Shown: one piece after another, positions 62,279 to 64,000 of the stretch
How positions within the stretch are numbered: the stretch's first letter is position 1
Layout: the number at the start of each line of letters is the position of its first letter
Source: Amycolatopsis pretoriensis
GTDB taxonomy: Bacteria > Actinomycetota > Actinomycetes > Mycobacteriales > Pseudonocardiaceae
Assembly (NCBI RefSeq): GCF_900107925.1
Contig: NZ_FNUJ01000002.1
Coordinates: 558,001-622,000, forward strand
Length of the DNA: 64,000 bases
Direction: 5' to 3'
Position numbers and translations under genes: made by a program
Notes under the pieces: generated by a model
What the model saw: the letters and a program-made list of their open reading frames with translations, nothing else
Told to the model about the DNA's origin: nothing
Databases searched by the model: none

Positions 62279-63129
62279 AGGAACTGGTGTCCCGCACCGC
62301 CGCGCTCAGCGTGGCCGTCGCGCTGCTGACCGGGGCGCTCGTGCTCGTCGTCGGGCTGGCCCGCGGCGACGAATACCAAGGCCGCGTCAGCCTGCTGGCC
62401 ACCCCCGCCGGCGACACCGCCCAGTACGGCGAAGTCGTCTCACTCACCTTGCCCGCCCTGGTCGAGCTGGCTCGCAGCCCATCGGTGCTGCGGGCGGCCG
62501 CGCCGGTGTCCGGCTACGCCCCGGACGAGCTCGGCGAGCACGTGTCCGTCGAGCTGGTCCCGGCGTCCGGGCTCGCTCGCCTGTCGGTGCGGGCGGCCTC
62601 GGCGGAGCAGGCCGGTGCCGCGGCCACCGCGCTGGGCAAGGCGATGATCGACGCGGATCTGCTGGCCCCGGCCGGAAAGCTGCGGACGCTCGACCCGCGG
62701 CCCGAGGTCGTCGCGGTCGCGCCGGACACCGCGCTGGTGCTCGGGCTGGCGCTGGTCGCCGCGGTCGCGGCCGGGCTCGCGACCGCGGCGGTCCGCCGGC
62801 TGACCCCGGGCGGCGGGCCGGGACCGGTGCGCCGGGCGCTGGCCGCCGCGGGGATCCACCGCCCGGTCGCGGTCCTGCGCGCCGACGACCCCGCGGTGGC
62901 CGACCGGCTGGCCGTGCTCGGTGAAGCGGGCGGCCGTCCGGTCCGGGTGCTGCCGGTGCGGCCGGACCTCGCCGAGACCGCGGCGAAGCTGGCGGCCGGC
63001 CTGCCGGAAGGCGACGACGACGGCGTGTCCGTGGTCGCGGTGACCGCCGGGCGCCGTCAGGACGAGCTCACCGCCGCCGTCGGCGTGCTGCCCACCGGCG
63101 CCGTGCTCGTGGCGGTGGTCCTGGCATGA
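62275..63129 (+). CDS. Wzz-like chain-length determinant / polysaccharide co-polymerase
   Basis: 284 residues. One membrane helix near the N-terminus (AALSVAVALLTGALVLVVGLA) and one near residue 160 (TALVLGLALVAAVAAGLATAA) bracket an external helical region (ARSPSVLRAAAPVSGYAPDE), the Wzz/YveK layout. The cytoplasmic C-terminus has no Walker motifs, so it is not a fused tyrosine kinase. It probably sets chain length with the ligase/polymerase. GTG at 62275 overlaps the GT4 stop. Confidence 0.85.
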   Translation: MKELVSRTAALSVAVALLTGALVLVVGLARGDEYQGRVSLLATPAGDTAQYGEVVSLTLPALVELARSPSVLRAAAPVSGYAPDELGEHVSVELVPASGLARLSVRAASAEQAGAAATALGKAMIDADLLAPAGKLRTLDPRPEVVAVAPDTALVLGLALVAAVAAGLATAAVRRLTPGGGPGPVRRALAAAGIHRPVAVLRADDPAVADRLAVLGEAGGRPVRVLPVRPDLAETAAKLAAGLPEGDDDGVSVVAVTAGRRQDELTAAVGVLPTGAVLVAVVLA

Positions 63130-64000
63130 CCCCGCGGCAGCGCGTGGTGTTCGCCGTGGCCGTCCTCGTCGGCGGGGTGAGCGCCTGGCACGCGCTCGCG
63201 CCGTCGTGGCAGGTCCCGCTGCCGACCTGGGCCAACCGGCCCGAAGAACGGCTCCAGGACTTCCGCGACGCGCTCTACTTCCCGATCCGGGAGTTCCTCG
63301 CCGGTGGCAACCCCTACGATCCCGCCGCGATGTTCACGCGGTGGCCGGTGCGCCAGGACTTCAACCTCTACCAGCCCTACCACCTGCTGCTGCACGCGCC
63401 GTTCGCGCTGCTGGGCTACCGGGCCGGCGCGATCGCGTTCTCGGTGTGCTCGCTGCTGCTGCTCGTCGCGCTCGCGGCGCTGGCGGCCCACGCGGTCCGG
63501 CGGTTCGCGCCCTTCGCGGTCACCACGGCCGTCGTCGCGGCGCTGCTGGTGACCAGCCAGGTCGGGAAGGCTCAGCTCTACGTCGGCCAGGTCAACCCGC
63601 TGATCGCGCTCGGCGCGGCGGGCGCGCTGCTGGCCCGGCGCGACCGGCCGGGCTGGGCCGCGGTCGCGCTGGCGCTCGCGTGGCTGAAGCCGCAGTACGG
63701 GTTCCCGCTGGCCGTCCTGCTGTTCGCCCGCGGGTCGCGGCGGGTGGCGCTGACGGGCACCGCCATCGCGGCCGCCGCGAGCCTGCCGGTCGTGGCGCTG
63801 CTGGTGGTGCGTGGCGGCGGGTTCGGCCCGTTCCTCGACGTCGTCGCCGCGAACCTCACCCACGCCCGCGCCACCGACTACGGCGCGGTGGATTCCCCGA
63901 CGGCACAACGGATCGACGTCGCCGCCGTCCTGTTCCGCGTCACCGGCTGGGCGCCTTCCGGCATCGAGCTGGTGGTGCTGGCCGTGGTGCTGGCGACGAG
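63126..64000 (+). CDS. GT87 (DUF2029) mannosyltransferase-like membrane protein (3' end beyond window)
   Basis: 291 residues are visible, with at least seven hydrophobic segments. DFRDALYFPIREFLAGGNPYDP and QVNPLIALGAAGALLARR followed by LAWLKPQYGFPL fit the alpha-mannosyltransferase GT87 family, which uses a polyprenyl-phosphate mannose donor at the outer face; the Asp in DFRDA is the expected catalytic residue. ATG at 63126 overlaps the Wzz-like stop. It is cut by the window end. Confidence 0.85.
   Translation, partial: MTPRQRVVFAVAVLVGGVSAWHALAPSWQVPLPTWANRPEERLQDFRDALYFPIREFLAGGNPYDPAAMFTRWPVRQDFNLYQPYHLLLHAPFALLGYRAGAIAFSVCSLLLLVALAALAAHAVRRFAPFAVTTAVVAALLVTSQVGKAQLYVGQVNPLIALGAAGALLARRDRPGWAAVALALAWLKPQYGFPLAVLLFARGSRRVALTGTAIAAAASLPVVALLVVRGGGFGPFLDVVAANLTHARATDYGAVDSPTAQRIDVAAVLFRVTGWAPSGIELVVLAVVLAT

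Noticed and set aside
1..64000. tRNA, rRNA, insertion sequences, prophage or attachment sites
   Set aside because: No transposase or integrase frames, no conserved RNA segments and no terminal repeats were seen by eye; a tRNA scan could not be run.

Overview
The window is very GC-rich (about 70% or more by eye), gene-dense, and full of GTG starts and 4-bp start/stop overlaps. Protein content (large LuxR regulator, ECF42 sigma factor with a DGPF protein, WXG/RHS toxin, Tat-exported hydrolases, latex-clearing oxygenase) points to a filamentous actinomycete. Amycolatopsis or a close Pseudonocardiaceae relative is my best guess; this is inference, not a database result. I see no rRNA, tRNA, CRISPR, insertion sequence or prophage.

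Layout. 1-8858: a catabolic cluster (FAH hydrolase, CMD protein, two SDRs, amidohydrolase, alpha/beta hydrolase, GH3 glycosidase, MFS carrier) around an IclR regulator; one 15-bp palindrome lies at each control region and a fourth copy lies inside a gene. 8871-11566: acyl-CoA dehydrogenase, a decayed enoyl-CoA hydratase and a CoA-transferase. 11571-16727: SDR-TetR operon, then aldehyde dehydrogenase-drug exporter and an AhpD-like protein. 17006-22324: an RHS polymorphic toxin without a visible immunity gene. 22444-25863: secreted GH71/99-like protein, TetR, metallo-beta-lactamase-fold enzyme. 25860-30782: a thiolase/crotonase fusion, a regulator with two TetR units, and an Lcp-type rubber oxygenase with a readable promoter and operator. 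30825-34128: an MFS gene and a multidomain glycosidase, both missing their 5' parts at one junction. 34125-37405: EamA exporter, LysR, CynX-like MFS. 37517-44622: LuxR (LAL) regulator, a roughly 900-bp gap, an orphan substrate-binding lipoprotein, DGPF-ECF42 pair and a P-loop kinase. 44760-47967: secreted esterase-like protein, MaoC dehydratase and acyl-CoA dehydrogenase. 48073-53895: cell-surface module (SdrD-B-like protein, HTH-TM-peptidoglycan-binding sensor-like protein, M15 peptidase, GH25 lysozyme, M50-like membrane protease). 53867-57265: RecB-like/helicase fusion. 57400-57717: GntR relic. 58245-64000: EamA-like membrane protein and a translationally coupled exopolysaccharide operon (deacetylase, O-antigen ligase, GT4, Wzz-like, GT87) that runs out of the window.

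How genes work together. The left end looks like regulated uptake, deglycosylation and stepwise breakdown of an unknown glycoside or lactone-type compound. Acyl-CoA enzymes recur (8.9-11.6, 25.9-28.2 and 45.9-48.0 kb), and the set beside lcp could process isoprenoid or fatty acyl-CoA products. The 48-54 kb region suggests wall sensing and remodelling. Six convergent gene pairs overlap at their 3' ends, so space between genes is tightly used.
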